This document shows positions 25,567 to 34,211 of a DNA stretch of 64,000 bases, one piece after another (within the stretch, counting starts at the first letter, position 1; every line of letters starts with the position of its first letter). Below the pieces are notes generated by a model that worked only from the letters and a program-made list of their open reading frames with translations, had not been told where the DNA came from and searched no databases. The translations under genes and the position numbers were made by a program. Source of the stretch: Kingella potus (GTDB taxonomy: Bacteria; Pseudomonadota; Gammaproteobacteria; Burkholderiales; Neisseriaceae); assembly GCF_900451175.1 (NCBI RefSeq), contig NZ_UGJJ01000002.1:186001-250000 (forward strand). Reading direction: 5' to 3'.

Positions 25567-26789
25567 CTGCCGTGTTCGGGCAGGGCGGCGGCGAAACTTT
25601 CCAGGGTGTCGTCCATGCGGGCGAGAACGGGGCGGACGCGTTCGGATACCGCGTCGGCCACGGTGTCGGTGCCTTCGGGGGCGGGGCGGTAGACGAAGAG
25701 GGCGAAGAGTTCGTCGAGGCGGATGTGTGCGGCATCGGTTTGCAGCGTCCAGCCGCGTTTGCCGCAGCAAATGTAGCCGTGGCGGACGAGTGCGTCGAGG
25801 AGGCCGCCCAGTTCGTCGTAGCCCAGGCTGATGCGGCGGCGGAAGTCTTGGATGTGCAGGCTGCGGTTTGCGCTGCGGGCGCGGTGGAGCAGGAGCAGGA
25901 TTTTGAGTACGTCGTCGAAACGGGTGCGCGCGCCGAAGGCGGTGCGGAACGCGTCGCCATGCCAGTAGGACAGGGAGGAGGTGAATACCGCGCCGGAGAG
26001 CAGGAGCATCCAGACGAGATGAATCCACAGCAGGAAGACGGGGATGGCGGCGAATGCGCCGTAAATCAGGGTGTAGCTGTTGAATGTGCCGATATACCAG
26101 GCAAAGCCGCGCCGCAGCAGTTCGAGCAGGAGGGCGGTGGCGGCCGCGCCGGCGAGGGCGTGGCGGGCAGGGACGTAGCGGTTGGGAATGTAGCGGTAGA
26201 GGAAGAAGAGGGCGACGGAGCCGCCTGCCGTGGCGGCGAGGATGCGCAGGCCGTCTGAAAACGGGTCGGACGCGGCCAGGAGCTTGTCTTTGATGAGGAT
26301 TTCCCATGTAGCCAGCCCGCAGCCGACGGCCAGCGGGGCGAAAGTGAGCATCATCCAGTACAGCAGGAGCTGCATACGCAGGGGGCGTAGGTTTTGTACC
26401 TGCCAGATGCGGTTGAAAGTGAGGTCGATGGTGCGGATGAGCAGCAGGGAGGTGAGGCCGAGAAAGGCGATGCCGATGGCGGTGAGGTTGGCGGCGTTGT
26501 TTTGGAAGGTGGCGAGGTAGCCGCGCACCGCGCCCGCGCCCTGGGGAACGAGGTTGCTGTCGATAAATTGCAGCACGGCGGCGGAGAGGCGGCCGTACAT
26601 GGGAAAGGCGGAGAGGATGTAGAGGGCGACGGTGAGGACGGGGACGAGTGCCAGCAGCGTGGTAAAGGTCAGGCTGGCGGCCACCTGCGGTACGTTGAGC
26701 TCGTCGAAGCGGCGGCAGAGGAAGGCGGCGAAGCCGAATGTGCGGGAGCGGCGCACGGCCTGTGGGATGCGGCGTAGGCGCAGATTCAT
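25554..26789 (-). CDS. YihY/BrkB-family inner-membrane protein
   Basis: The 411-residue protein has six membrane segments with the YihY signatures: VPQVAASLTFTTLLALVPVL, LTSLLLIRTIDLTFNRIW, and FLYRYIPNRYVPARHALAGA. The family was once called RNase BN; that activity was later assigned to another protein, so function is unknown. A cytoplasmic C-terminal extension (residues about 290-411) resembles a winged helix. A coding DUS gives SDPFSDGLRI near residue 200. The start MNLRLRRIPQ was preferred to an upstream ATG. Confidence 0.87.
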   Translation of the reverse strand: MNLRLRRIPQAVRRSRTFGFAAFLCRRFDELNVPQVAASLTFTTLLALVPVLTVALYILSAFPMYGRLSAAVLQFIDSNLVPQGAGAVRGYLATFQNNAANLTAIGIAFLGLTSLLLIRTIDLTFNRIWQVQNLRPLRMQLLLYWMMLTFAPLAVGCGLATWEILIKDKLLAASDPFSDGLRILAATAGGSVALFFLYRYIPNRYVPARHALAGAAATALLLELLRRGFAWYIGTFNSYTLIYGAFAAIPVFLLWIHLVWMLLLSGAVFTSSLSYWHGDAFRTAFGARTRFDDVLKILLLLHRARSANRSLHIQDFRRRISLGYDELGGLLDALVRHGYICCGKRGWTLQTDAAHIRLDELFALFVYRPAPEGTDTVADAVSERVRPVLARMDDTLESFAAALPEHGREAV

Positions 26790-26844
26790 ATGGTTTTCCG
26801 TATTGGTTTGGCCGTCTGAAAACGCGGCGGCGGCATTGTAGCCC

Positions 26845-26879
26845 AAAAGGCCGTCTGAAATGTGTTTTCAGACGGCCTT
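26845..26879. terminator. DUS hairpin
   Basis: AAAAGGCCGTCTGAAATG and facing copy, short loop, between the YihY gene and the downstream end of the Old Yellow Enzyme gene. Confidence 0.75.
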
Positions 26880-26899
26880 GCTGCCTGCTGTCGGCTGCG

Positions 26900-27982
26900 C
26901 TATTTTAAAAACGGATAATCAACATACCCCTGCTCGCCGCCGCCGAACATGGTGGCGCGGTCGGGGGTGTTCAGCTCTGCGCCTTGCTCGAAGCGGCGCG
27001 GCAGGTCGGGGTTGGCGAGGAAGGCTGCGCCGTAGGCGATTAAATCGGCTGCGCCGCTTTCCAGCGCGGCTTCGCCTGTGGCGGCGGTGTAGCCTGTGCC
27101 TGCGATGAGGGTTTTGCCCTGCACCATTTTGCCGAACAGGGCGAGTTCGTCGCTTTGCGGATAGTGCGGCAGCAGGGGGAACATGGGCGCGCGCTGCATG
27201 ATTTCTACAAAGGCGAAGTCCAGTTTGTTTAACTCGTTGATTAGATATTCATAAGTGGCGGTTGGGTTGTCAAACGCGATGCCTGCGTAGGGGTGCAGGG
27301 GGCTGATTTTGATGCCGACGCGCTCGCCGCCCACGGCTGCGATGATTGCCTGCATGGTTTCCAGCGTGAAGCGGGCTTTGTTGGCGGTGCTGCCGCCGTA
27401 TGCGTCTTGGCGGTGGTTGCTGCTGTCGGCGAGGAATTGCTGCGGCAGGTAGCCGTTGGCGGCGTGCAGTTCTACGCCGTCAAAGCCTGCGGCGATGGCG
27501 TTTTGGGCGGCTTGGGCGTAGTCGGCGATGATTTGTTGGATTTCGGCGGTGGTGAGTTCGCGCGGGGTTTCGTAATCTTTTGCGCCTTGCGAGGTGAAGT
27601 GCTGCATGCCTTCGATTTTGATTGGGCTGGGGGCGGCGGGCAGTATGCCGTGGCGGTCGGCGGAGTGGGCGACGCGCCCTGTGTGCCAGAGTTGGGCGAA
27701 TATCAGCCCGCCTTTTTCGTGTACGGCGGCGGTTACTTTTTGCCATGCTTCGATTTGGGCGGGGGTGTACAGGCTGGGGGTGAGCGGGCTGCCGAGTGCG
27801 TCGGCGGAGATGTTGACGGCTTCGGACAGTATCAGCCCTGCGGATGCGCGTTGGGCGTAGTATTCGGCGGTTATTGCGCCGACTACGCCGTCGGCATCGG
27901 CGCGGCTGCGGGTCATGGCGGCCATTACCATGCGGTTTTTGAGTTTCAGGCTGCCGAGGGTGTAGGGTTGCAGGAGTTTCAT
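26900..27982 (-). CDS. Old Yellow Enzyme family alkene reductase (NemA-like)
   Basis: The 360-residue flavoprotein has the OYE landmarks: LKNRMVMAAMTRSRAD, GLIFAQLWHTGRVA, DGVELHAANGYLPQQFL and a C-terminal GAAFLANPDLPRRF. It binds FMN and uses NADPH to reduce activated alkenes or N-ethylmaleimide-like electrophiles. It has its own start ATG (MKLLQPYTLGSLKL). No regulator is adjacent. A Kingella-type uptake word lies 69 bases beyond its start, the left edge of the mosaic region. Confidence 0.92.
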   Translation of the reverse strand: MKLLQPYTLGSLKLKNRMVMAAMTRSRADADGVVGAITAEYYAQRASAGLILSEAVNISADALGSPLTPSLYTPAQIEAWQKVTAAVHEKGGLIFAQLWHTGRVAHSADRHGILPAAPSPIKIEGMQHFTSQGAKDYETPRELTTAEIQQIIADYAQAAQNAIAAGFDGVELHAANGYLPQQFLADSSNHRQDAYGGSTANKARFTLETMQAIIAAVGGERVGIKISPLHPYAGIAFDNPTATYEYLINELNKLDFAFVEIMQRAPMFPLLPHYPQSDELALFGKMVQGKTLIAGTGYTAATGEAALESGAADLIAYGAAFLANPDLPRRFEQGAELNTPDRATMFGGGEQGYVDYPFLK

Positions 27983-28050
27983 GTTGTTGGTTCTTATGGG
28001 TTGGGGTTGGGGGAGGCCGTCTGAAAACGGGGTGGGCGGTGCGGTCGGCG

Positions 28051-28063
28051 TTTCAGGCTGCCT
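28051..28063. repeat. Kingella-dialect DUS (left flank of the maf island)
   Basis: The complement of this site is AGGCAGCCTGAAA, the Kingella-type uptake word. The gap 27983-28548 also has AG- and AT-dialect copies near 28013 and 28204 and becomes AT-rich after 28380; I see no convincing gene in it. Confidence 0.7.
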
Positions 28064-28531
28064 GTGAGGGTGTTGCCAGTATAGGGGGGATGGGAACGGG
28101 GATAAATGGGGTAAAACGGATAAGTCTTATCTGTATATGGAATAATCAAACGCCGTCTGCACATGGGGTTCAGACGGCGTTTTGGTGTTTTCGGGCTGCT
28201 TTTCAGACGGCATCGGGGGGCGGTTTGTGTGGCGGAGCGGAGTGGAACGGCGGAACGGAAATCAGGCAAGGCAGGCTGAAAGCGGGTTGTGCCTTTGTTT
28301 GGATAGGGCTGTGGTGCTTGGACGCGGGCGGTTTTATTGGGCGCAACGGTTTCCCTAAAGGGTATTTAGAGTAAAAGAACTTGAAACATTTTTGCTACTC
28401 AATCCACAAGTAAAAATAAAACACCTTTGCTACAAATAAAGCAAAAAAATATTTAATTTATTTCGAATATTAAAACATAATATTTAAAGTTTTGATTGTA
28501 GTAAGAGTGTTTCAATAATGGGAAAACTTGT

Positions 28532-28539
28532 AAAAAAAA
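28532..28539 (+). repeat. A8 tract at the rep start
   Basis: Eight adenines separate an ATG (28518) from the rep frame. One base fewer puts ATG and rep in frame. Confidence 0.5.
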
Positions 28540-28548
28540 TCTAGTCAT

Positions 28549-29244
28549 TTGACTACTAGTCATGTTGTAATCTCAAATTACATCACGCGTTCCGCTCAAA
28601 CTTTGAATTTAGTGGAAAAACGGATTTTAATGGCAGGAATTGCCAAGCTCGGCGGTGTGAATGGAGAAGTTAAATTGACTGCCCAAGAGTACGCCGACAC
28701 CTACGGCGTAGATATCCGTACCGCCTATAACGAGCTCAAAGGGGCGGTAGGCACATTGATGAAGCGAACGCTGTCTTGGCAAATAACGGACGGTAAAAAA
28801 ATCGGTACGCGTACGACAATTTGGGTTCAGGGCTATGATTATTTCAAAGATGAAGGCTTAGTTAAATTCAGATTTTCTGAGTACATCTTCCCTTTTTTAT
28901 TTGAATTGCAAAGAGAATTTACCAAATACCAACTACAACAGGCTGCCGCCTTGCGCTCTATTTACTCATGGCGGCTGCTTGAATTGTTTGAACAGATGAA
29001 AGACAAGACAGACGGCTCGGGTTGGCTGTCTATACCGATTGAAGAGTTTTGGCACGCTATGGAGGCAACCGAAAGTTACAAAACAAATTTCCAATTATTG
29101 CGTAAACGCGTTATTGAGCCTGCAATTAAAGAACTGACCGAAAAAGATAATTGGCTGATTGAGTGGGAAGCGCGTAAACGTGGCCGTAAAGTGGCAACAC
29201 TACTGTTTAAGTTCCAACGCAATCCACAGAAAAGTCTTTTCTAA
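28549..29244 (+). CDS. Plasmid-type replication initiator, Rep_3 family
   Basis: The protein (231 residues from a TTG at 28549) matches Rep_3/RepB initiators: NLVEKRILMAGIAKL near the start, TAQEYADTYGV, RTAYNELKGAVGTLMKRT, FTKYQLQQAAALRSIYSWRL and YKTNFQLLRKRVIEPAIKEL. These are tandem winged helices that bind iterons. The ATG at 28518 with an A8 tract (28532-28539) is out of frame by one base; removing one A would extend the protein N-terminally to MGKLVKKSSHL. It sits 40 bases before mafA, an unusual chromosomal location. No origin iterons are convincing. Confidence 0.82.
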   Translation: MTTSHVVISNYITRSAQTLNLVEKRILMAGIAKLGGVNGEVKLTAQEYADTYGVDIRTAYNELKGAVGTLMKRTLSWQITDGKKIGTRTTIWVQGYDYFKDEGLVKFRFSEYIFPFLFELQREFTKYQLQQAAALRSIYSWRLLELFEQMKDKTDGSGWLSIPIEEFWHAMEATESYKTNFQLLRKRVIEPAIKELTEKDNWLIEWEARKRGRKVATLLFKFQRNPQKSLF

Positions 29245-29284
29245 TTATTTATTTAATTTACCACTTGTCCGAAGGAGAAACTTT

Positions 29285-30247
29285 ATGCAAGCACGGCTGC
29301 TGATACCTGTACTGTTTTCAGTTTTGATCTTATCCGCCTGCGGTACGCTAACGGGTATTCCGTCGCATGGCGGCGGCAAACGTTTTGCGGTTGAGCAAGA
29401 ACTCGTAGCTGCTTCGGCAAGAGCTGCCGTTAAAGATATGGATTTACAGGCATTGCAGGGACGAAAAGTTGCACTGTACATTGCGACTATGGGTGACCAA
29501 GGGTCAGGGAGTTTGACGGGCGGCCGTTATTCCATAGATGCCTTAGTGCGTGGCGAATACATAAACAGCCCTGCCAGCCGTACCGATTACACCTACCCGC
29601 GTTACGAAACCACCGCAGAAACAACATCAGGCGGCTTGACAGGTTTAACCACTTCTTTATCTACACTTAATGCCCCTGCGGTATCGCGTACCCAATCAGA
29701 CGGCAGTGGAAGCAGAAGCAGTATCGGATTGAATATTGGCGGAATGGGCGACTATCGTAATGAAACCTTGACTACCAACCCGCGCGACACTGCTTTTCTT
29801 TCCCATTTGGTGCAGACCGTATTTTTCCTGAGAGGCATAGATGTTGTTTCTCCTGCCAATGCAGATACGGATGTATTTATTAACATTGATGTATTCGGAA
29901 CTATCCGTAATAGAACCGAAATGCACCTGTACAATGCCGAAACATTGAGAGCCCAAACAAAACTGGAATATTTCGCAGTAGACAGAACCAACAAGCAATT
30001 GCTGATTAAACCCAAAACCAACGCATTTGAAGCTGCCTATAAAGAAAATTACGCATTATGGATGGGACCGTACAAAGTAAGCAAAGGAATTAAACCGACT
30101 GAAGGATTAATGGTCGATTTCTCTGATATTCAACCATACGGCAATCAGACAGGCAGCACTGCTCCATCCGTAGAAAACGATAACAGCCATAAAGGATATG
30201 GATACAGTGATGAAGTAATACGACAACGCAGACAAGAGCAACCTTGA
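29285..30247 (+). CDS. mafA: Adhesin-family lipoprotein MafA
   Basis: The 320-residue lipoprotein (lipobox LSAC, Cys19) has the strong MafA core: GTLTGIPSHGGGKRFAVEQE, ASARAAVKDMDL, SGGLTGLTTSLSTLNAPAVS and DTDVFINIDVFGTIRNRTEM, with KLEYFAVDRTNKQLLIKPK and ALWMGPYKVSKG. MafA is the outer-membrane lipoprotein always found before mafB in maf genomic islands; its glycolipid-adhesin role is old and uncertain. A strong GAAGGAGAAAC ribosome site precedes the ATG. mafB follows 39 bases later. Confidence 0.95.
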   Translation: MQARLLIPVLFSVLILSACGTLTGIPSHGGGKRFAVEQELVAASARAAVKDMDLQALQGRKVALYIATMGDQGSGSLTGGRYSIDALVRGEYINSPASRTDYTYPRYETTAETTSGGLTGLTTSLSTLNAPAVSRTQSDGSGSRSSIGLNIGGMGDYRNETLTTNPRDTAFLSHLVQTVFFLRGIDVVSPANADTDVFINIDVFGTIRNRTEMHLYNAETLRAQTKLEYFAVDRTNKQLLIKPKTNAFEAAYKENYALWMGPYKVSKGIKPTEGLMVDFSDIQPYGNQTGSTAPSVENDNSHKGYGYSDEVIRQRRQEQP

Positions 30248-30286
30248 TTTACACTGTCATACCCGCCTGCTGTCAAGGAAAATAAA

Positions 30287-31717
30287 ATGAAATTTTCTAT
30301 TCAAAAATTCATGCTGCTGTTTGTAGTAGCAACATCCTTACTACAAATGCCTATTGCCCATGCTAACGGCTTAGATGCACGTTTACGCGATGATATGCAG
30401 GCAAAACACTACGAGCCTGGTGGTAAATATCATCTGTTTGGCAATGGTCGTGGCAGCATTACAAATCGGGTTTATGCCGTTCGCACATTTGGAGGGACTG
30501 CTGTCGGACCTGTACTGCCTATTACGCATGAACGAACAGGATTTGAAGGTGTTATCGGTTACGAAACCCATTTTTCAGGACACGGACATGAAGTACATGC
30601 TCCGTTTGATAACCATAATTCAAAAAGCCTTTCTGATTTCAGTGGCGGTGTAGATGGTGGTTTTACTGTTTACCAACTTCATCGGACAGGATCGGAAATC
30701 CATCCTGCGGATGGATATGACGGGCCGCAGGGCGGCGGCTATCCCGTGCCAAAAGGTGCAAGGGATATATACAGCTACCATGTCAAAGGAACATCTACAA
30801 AAACAAAAATTAACATTGTCCCATATGCCCCTTTTTCAGACCGTTGGCTAAAAGAAAATGCCGATGCCGTTCCTGATTTTTTCAGCCGAGCAGATGAGGC
30901 AGGAAAACTGATATGGGAAAGCGACCCTAATAAAAATTGGTGGGGTAACCGCATGGATGATGTTCGCGGCATCATCCAAGGCGCAGCCAATCCTTTTTTA
31001 ACAGGTTTTCAGGGATTGGGCATTGGGGCAATTACAGACAGTGCGGTAAATCCGGTAACCGATACGACCACACAGAAAACTTTACAGGGTATTAATGATT
31101 TAGGAAATTTAAGTCCCGCAGCACAACTTGCAGCTGCAACCTCATTACAAGACAGTGCTTTTGCGGTTCGGGACGGTATCAACTCTGCCAAACAATGGGC
31201 AGATGCCCATCCAAATACGACTGCAACGGCACAAACTGCTCTTGCCGGTGCAGAGGCAGCAGCTACGGTTTGGGGTGGCAAAAAGGTAGAAGTCAATCCT
31301 GCCAAGTGGGATTGGGTTAAAGGTACTGACTATGAAATGCCCACCACGCGCATCATGCAACCTGTAGATGGGGAGATGTTTGCAACCAAAAATGTAGATT
31401 TCAGCACTGACAGCATCGGAAAACAAATTCATGAAGGAGTGCAAGGAAAGCACATTTTAGACCATAATAATTATCTCCCAGGTAGAAGTGTACTGGATAG
31501 CAATGTTGACCCACAAGAACTGCTTAATGGTATACACTCTGGCAATTACCCAGTTATTTCCAAAACTAGCCGCGGTATGCCAGTAGTTGATTTTGGTAAA
31601 ACAATTGGTGTGGATGCTTCATCTGGTCTAAGCACTAATTTTGGTGCTGTTCACACTGGAAATAAAGGTGTGCATATTGTTCCTCACAATCCTAATACAA
31701 TAGAAAAAATTAAATAA
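30287..31717 (+). CDS. mafB: Secreted polymorphic toxin MafB (toxin type 50-like C-terminus)
   Basis: The 476-residue protein has a signal peptide (residues 1-26, ending AHA) and the MafB N-terminal region (NGLDARLRDDMQAKHYEPGG, HLFGNGRGSITNRVYAVRTF). A linker follows (to about residue 370). The variable tip starts near KQIHEGVQGKHILDHNNYLP and ends FGAVHTGNKGVHIVPHNP. That GKQ/KH...GRS...VDFG..IG...GVHIVP pattern fits polymorphic toxin type 50, predicted as an RNase. MafB toxins are secreted and inhibit competing bacteria. The downstream mafI overlaps the stop codon by one base. Confidence 0.92.
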   Translation: MKFSIQKFMLLFVVATSLLQMPIAHANGLDARLRDDMQAKHYEPGGKYHLFGNGRGSITNRVYAVRTFGGTAVGPVLPITHERTGFEGVIGYETHFSGHGHEVHAPFDNHNSKSLSDFSGGVDGGFTVYQLHRTGSEIHPADGYDGPQGGGYPVPKGARDIYSYHVKGTSTKTKINIVPYAPFSDRWLKENADAVPDFFSRADEAGKLIWESDPNKNWWGNRMDDVRGIIQGAANPFLTGFQGLGIGAITDSAVNPVTDTTTQKTLQGINDLGNLSPAAQLAAATSLQDSAFAVRDGINSAKQWADAHPNTTATAQTALAGAEAAATVWGGKKVEVNPAKWDWVKGTDYEMPTTRIMQPVDGEMFATKNVDFSTDSIGKQIHEGVQGKHILDHNNYLPGRSVLDSNVDPQELLNGIHSGNYPVISKTSRGMPVVDFGKTIGVDASSGLSTNFGAVHTGNKGVHIVPHNPNTIEKIK

Positions 31718-32031
31718 TGAAAATTTCAAATCCCAACCTAACTACACCTGACTGGCTAATAGTTGGCATGAATCGTGCAATGCTAGGCATGATTCATGCC
31801 GATATAAGATTAATTACAGCGGAATTTGATGAATTAAAACAGAAACTTATTATTAGATGCTATTTAGATAGAGAGGTAACTGATGATGATAGAGAAGATA
31901 TGGAAATAATGATAACAGAATTATCAGCAGGGTATGGTTCATATGATTGTGATTGTGAATGCATTTACTCTTTACTTTCTACTCGGGAACTAAATCATAC
32001 ATATGGTGCAGTATTCAGAAGAAAAGAGTAA
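31717..32031 (+). CDS. mafI: Predicted immunity protein for MafB (MafI)
   Basis: The 104-residue acidic protein (MKISNPNLTTPDWLIVGMNR) starts on the last base of the mafB stop, so translation is coupled. Position, size and AT-rich codon use mark it as the immunity partner of this MafB tip. The family is not recognised by sequence. It is followed directly by the first orphan toxin-tip fragment. Confidence 0.8.
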   Translation: MKISNPNLTTPDWLIVGMNRAMLGMIHADIRLITAEFDELKQKLIIRCYLDREVTDDDREDMEIMITELSAGYGSYDCDCECIYSLLSTRELNHTYGAVFRRKE

Positions 32032-32067
32032 GAATGCACTTGGTATTTTAAGTCCTGATAAAGTTAA

Positions 32068-32346
32068 AACTCAATTGGTGAACAAATTAGTGGTAGTTAT
32101 GCTTATGACAAGCATGTCATAAGACAACAAGAATTTACTGACCTAAATATCAATTCACGAGCAGATTTTGCCCAACATATTGAAAATATTGTTTCCAACC
32201 CGACAGATATGAAAGAGCTGCCTCGTGGTAGAACCGCGTATTGGGATGATAAAACAGGAACAATAGTTATCCGAGATAAAAATTCTGATGATGGAGGTAC
32301 GGCATTTAGACTAACATCAGGTAGAAAATATTATGATGGCTTATAA
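32068..32346 (+). pseudogene. Orphan MafB toxin C-terminal cassette 2
   Basis: After a TAA at 32065 the frame runs NSIGEQISGSYAYDKHVIRQ through RADFAQHIENIVSNPTDMKE, GRTAYWDDKTGTIVIRDKNS and DDGGTAFRLTSGRKYYDGL. It is the last about 92 residues of a toxin without start codon, signal or N-terminal domain. Such silent tips can recombine into mafB. The toxin family is unknown to me. An immunity gene follows at 32357. Confidence 0.75.
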
Positions 32347-32356
32347 TGGTAAGGTT

Positions 32357-32590
32357 ATGAATATACTATCTATAAACAATCAAAATTCAACCATCTCATT
32401 AACTCAAGATGAAGTTTTTGTCTTACGAGCCATCTTGAATGAGATATATGCTGACGTATGTGTAGATGCAAGAGAGTTTGAAAATGTTTCTGGGGTTAGA
32501 AAACATGAAGTAGAGAACTTACAGCAACAATTTATTGAAATTTATAAAAAAATGACAACTAATAGCAATAGCACGCGTAGACTGGATTGA
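32357..32590 (+). CDS. Predicted immunity protein of cassette 2
   Basis: The 77-residue protein (MNILSINNQNSTISLTQDEV) is clearly paralogous to the protein at 34336: both share the SLTxxE motif, EIYAxVCxDAxEFExVSG and a Glu-rich C-terminal helix. It lies 10 bases after the toxin-tip stop codon. It has no family I can name. It shows that cassette 2 and the partial cassette at 34.2 kb descend from the same pair. Confidence 0.7.
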   Translation: MNILSINNQNSTISLTQDEVFVLRAILNEIYADVCVDAREFENVSGVRKHEVENLQQQFIEIYKKMTTNSNSTRRLD

Positions 32591-32608
32591 AGACCCAGCA
32601 AAGACGTA

Positions 32609-32655
32609 ATGCTGTTTAGTCAATAGACACGTCCACAACCAAAAAACGTAAGTTT
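32609..32655 (+). repeat. 47-bp direct repeat, copy 1
   Basis: ATGCTGTTTAGTCAATAGAC and the following 27 bases recur at 35419-35465 with two mismatches. The minus strand of both copies can encode the end KLTFFGCGRV followed by a stop, so it may be the 3' end of a lost gene. Region 32591-32766 otherwise holds no intact gene. Confidence 0.7.
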
Positions 32656-32766
32656 CTGCTCTTGCTGTTTAATCTGTACAAACGCTTCCCCTGCTTGGTC
32701 AATCGTCAGGCAGAAGGACAAAAATGCCCCTGTATGAAAACGCGTTAGAACTCATCCGCTCTAACT

Positions 32767-33643
32767 TGTAGAAATCAACAGCGTTGTTTACACAACAGGT
32801 TGGGAAAAATAAGCCTGCAACACCTCAAAAGGCGTATCCCCTTTCAGGCTGCTGTGCGGCTTCACGGTATTGTAGAAATTCACAAAGCGGCACAGCTCTT
32901 TCTGCCGATGACTGGGGCTGTCAAACTGCTGTTTGTCGTGCCACATCTCCATAATCGTCCGTATCACCCTTTCGGCTTTGCCGTTGGTTTGCGGACGCGC
33001 AGGACGGGTAAACTTCTGATTGATGCCGTTCTCAAAACAGGCAACGCCAAACGCATGATTAGCCGCGCCTTTGTACTCGCTGCCGTTGTCCGAATAGATG
33101 CATTCAATCAGATACGGGCAGGGTTTGATAACGTGGTCGTTAAGAAACATGGCGGCACTGTTTGCCGTTTTGTCGGGCAAGACAGCCGCGTATAGCTCTC
33201 GTGAGAAGTCATCAATGGCAACAAACAGGTAATCGCGTTTGTCGCTAACTCTCTGCCCTTTGAGCAACGGCAGCCGTTTGGTGTCCACATGAACCATTTC
33301 GCCCGGGTAGGACTTGTTGTAGCGTTTGGCTTGCTTTTTAAGCTTCTCTTAGATGGCGCGTTCTGCTTTGGCCAAACGGCGCATTCCGTAATAGGCCTGC
33401 TTGAAGCGGTTGTTGGTGCTGTTCTGCGGCACAAGTAATTGGACTCGTGCGGCTTTGAGCACACGATAGATGGTGGTACGGCTGACCATAAAGCGTTGTG
33501 CTAATGAAGTAACGCTTTCTTTGTTCTGTGTGTAGGCGAGCCAGATGGCTTGGCGGTCGTGTGGGACGAGGCGGGTGTTTTTGTGGATGTTCATTTACGG
33601 TATTTTCCTTGAAATACTGTAAACAACGCTAGGGATTTCTACA
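32767..33643 (-). mobile_element. IS481-like insertion sequence inside the maf array
   Basis: The ends are TGTAGAAATC (32767) and GATTTCTACA (33643), extending into imperfect 25-bp terminal inverted repeats with GCGTTGTTTAC in common. The 7-bp sequence TCTAACT flanks both ends (32760-32766 and 33644-33650), a target-site duplication. It is 877 bp with one transposase on the minus strand, interrupted by a stop codon. Confidence 0.85.
32788..33594 (-). pseudogene. IS481-family transposase with in-frame ochre codon
   Basis: The first part (MNIHKNTRLVPHDRQAIWLA, ESVTSLAQRFMVSRTTIYRV) is the N-terminal helix-turn-helix. An ochre codon at 33349-33351 follows AKAERAI, and the same frame continues as the DDE domain: VHVDTKRLP, VAIDDFSRELYAAV, SDNGSEYKG, TRPARPQTNGKAERVIRTIM and YNTVKPHSSLKGDTPFE. 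The DDE residues look intact, so a single substitution inactivates it. Full length would be 268 residues. Confidence 0.88.
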
Positions 33644-33649
33644 TCTAAC

Positions 33650-33833
33650 TTGGGTTGGAGACGGGGCTAAACCAGTTAATAGTCCATCTTGTCAAGGATG
33701 TATGTTAAGTGCAGATGGCACAAGGCTATATCGTCCTCCAACTACAAAATCAAACACCCCTGAATCACTTAACCCAACGGGAGTGCAAGCTAATTTTGTT
33801 ACTAGAAGTGTTGATGGAAAAACCATTAACTAA
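33650..33833 (+). pseudogene. Toxin-tip fragment 3 (truncated by the IS, shifted at its end)
   Basis: The frame TWVGDGAKPVNSPSCQGCML, SADGTRLYRPPTTKSNTPES, LNPTGVQANFVTRSVDGKTI ends with TAA at 33831-33833. A -1 change near 33828 would instead continue TNGHLNIK and stop at 33853-33855, overlapping the immunity ATG by ATGA. The pattern RPPTTK...QANFxxR resembles tips of several contact-dependent and secreted toxins. Its upstream part is cut off by the IS. Confidence 0.65.
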
Positions 33834-33851
33834 TGGACATTTGAATATAAA

Positions 33852-34211
33852 ATGATTAAATTAGATTTAAAAAGCATAAATTTATATGATATTGATTTTG
33901 AAAAATTCACCCCCGAAATTCCAGATAATTTTCATAGATGGATAGATTTGGATATCGGAATCGAAGGAGAACAAGGCTCATCTATTTTTTCACTTTGCAT
34001 TTGTTCTCCTAAATGGATTTCCCATCATTGTAATAAAGAAGGTTTTTTTTGGTCTAATGCATTAATATTAGAACAGTTTGATCATAAGATTATTAAAAGT
34101 GAAATTGATAAAATATTAGAATATTGCTCAAAAGAAACTTGGGATTTGACACTTTCAAACTTATTACGATTTTTTTCTTGGGAATTCGAAGATTACAATC
34201 CAAACACATAA
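33852..34211 (+). CDS. Immunity protein 8 (Imm8)-like
   Basis: The 119-residue acidic protein has features of the Imm8 family: an N-terminal KSINLYDIDFEKFTPEIPDN, FHRWIDLDIGIEGEQG, a CICSPKWIS strand, and the C-terminal WEFEDYNP. It is the partner of toxin fragment 3, whose ancestral stop codon would have overlapped this ATG. It directly joins a second copy of the cassette 2 toxin end at its 3' side. Confidence 0.72.
   Translation: MIKLDLKSINLYDIDFEKFTPEIPDNFHRWIDLDIGIEGEQGSSIFSLCICSPKWISHHCNKEGFFWSNALILEQFDHKIIKSEIDKILEYCSKETWDLTLSNLLRFFSWEFEDYNPNT

Noticed and set aside
28039..28374. 111-codon ORF left of the rep gene
   Set aside because: It runs through several uptake words of different dialects and has no ribosome site or recognisable protein features.
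28389..28435. Iterons of a plasmid origin
   Set aside because: TTTGCTAC appears only twice, with irregular spacing, so an origin cannot be claimed.
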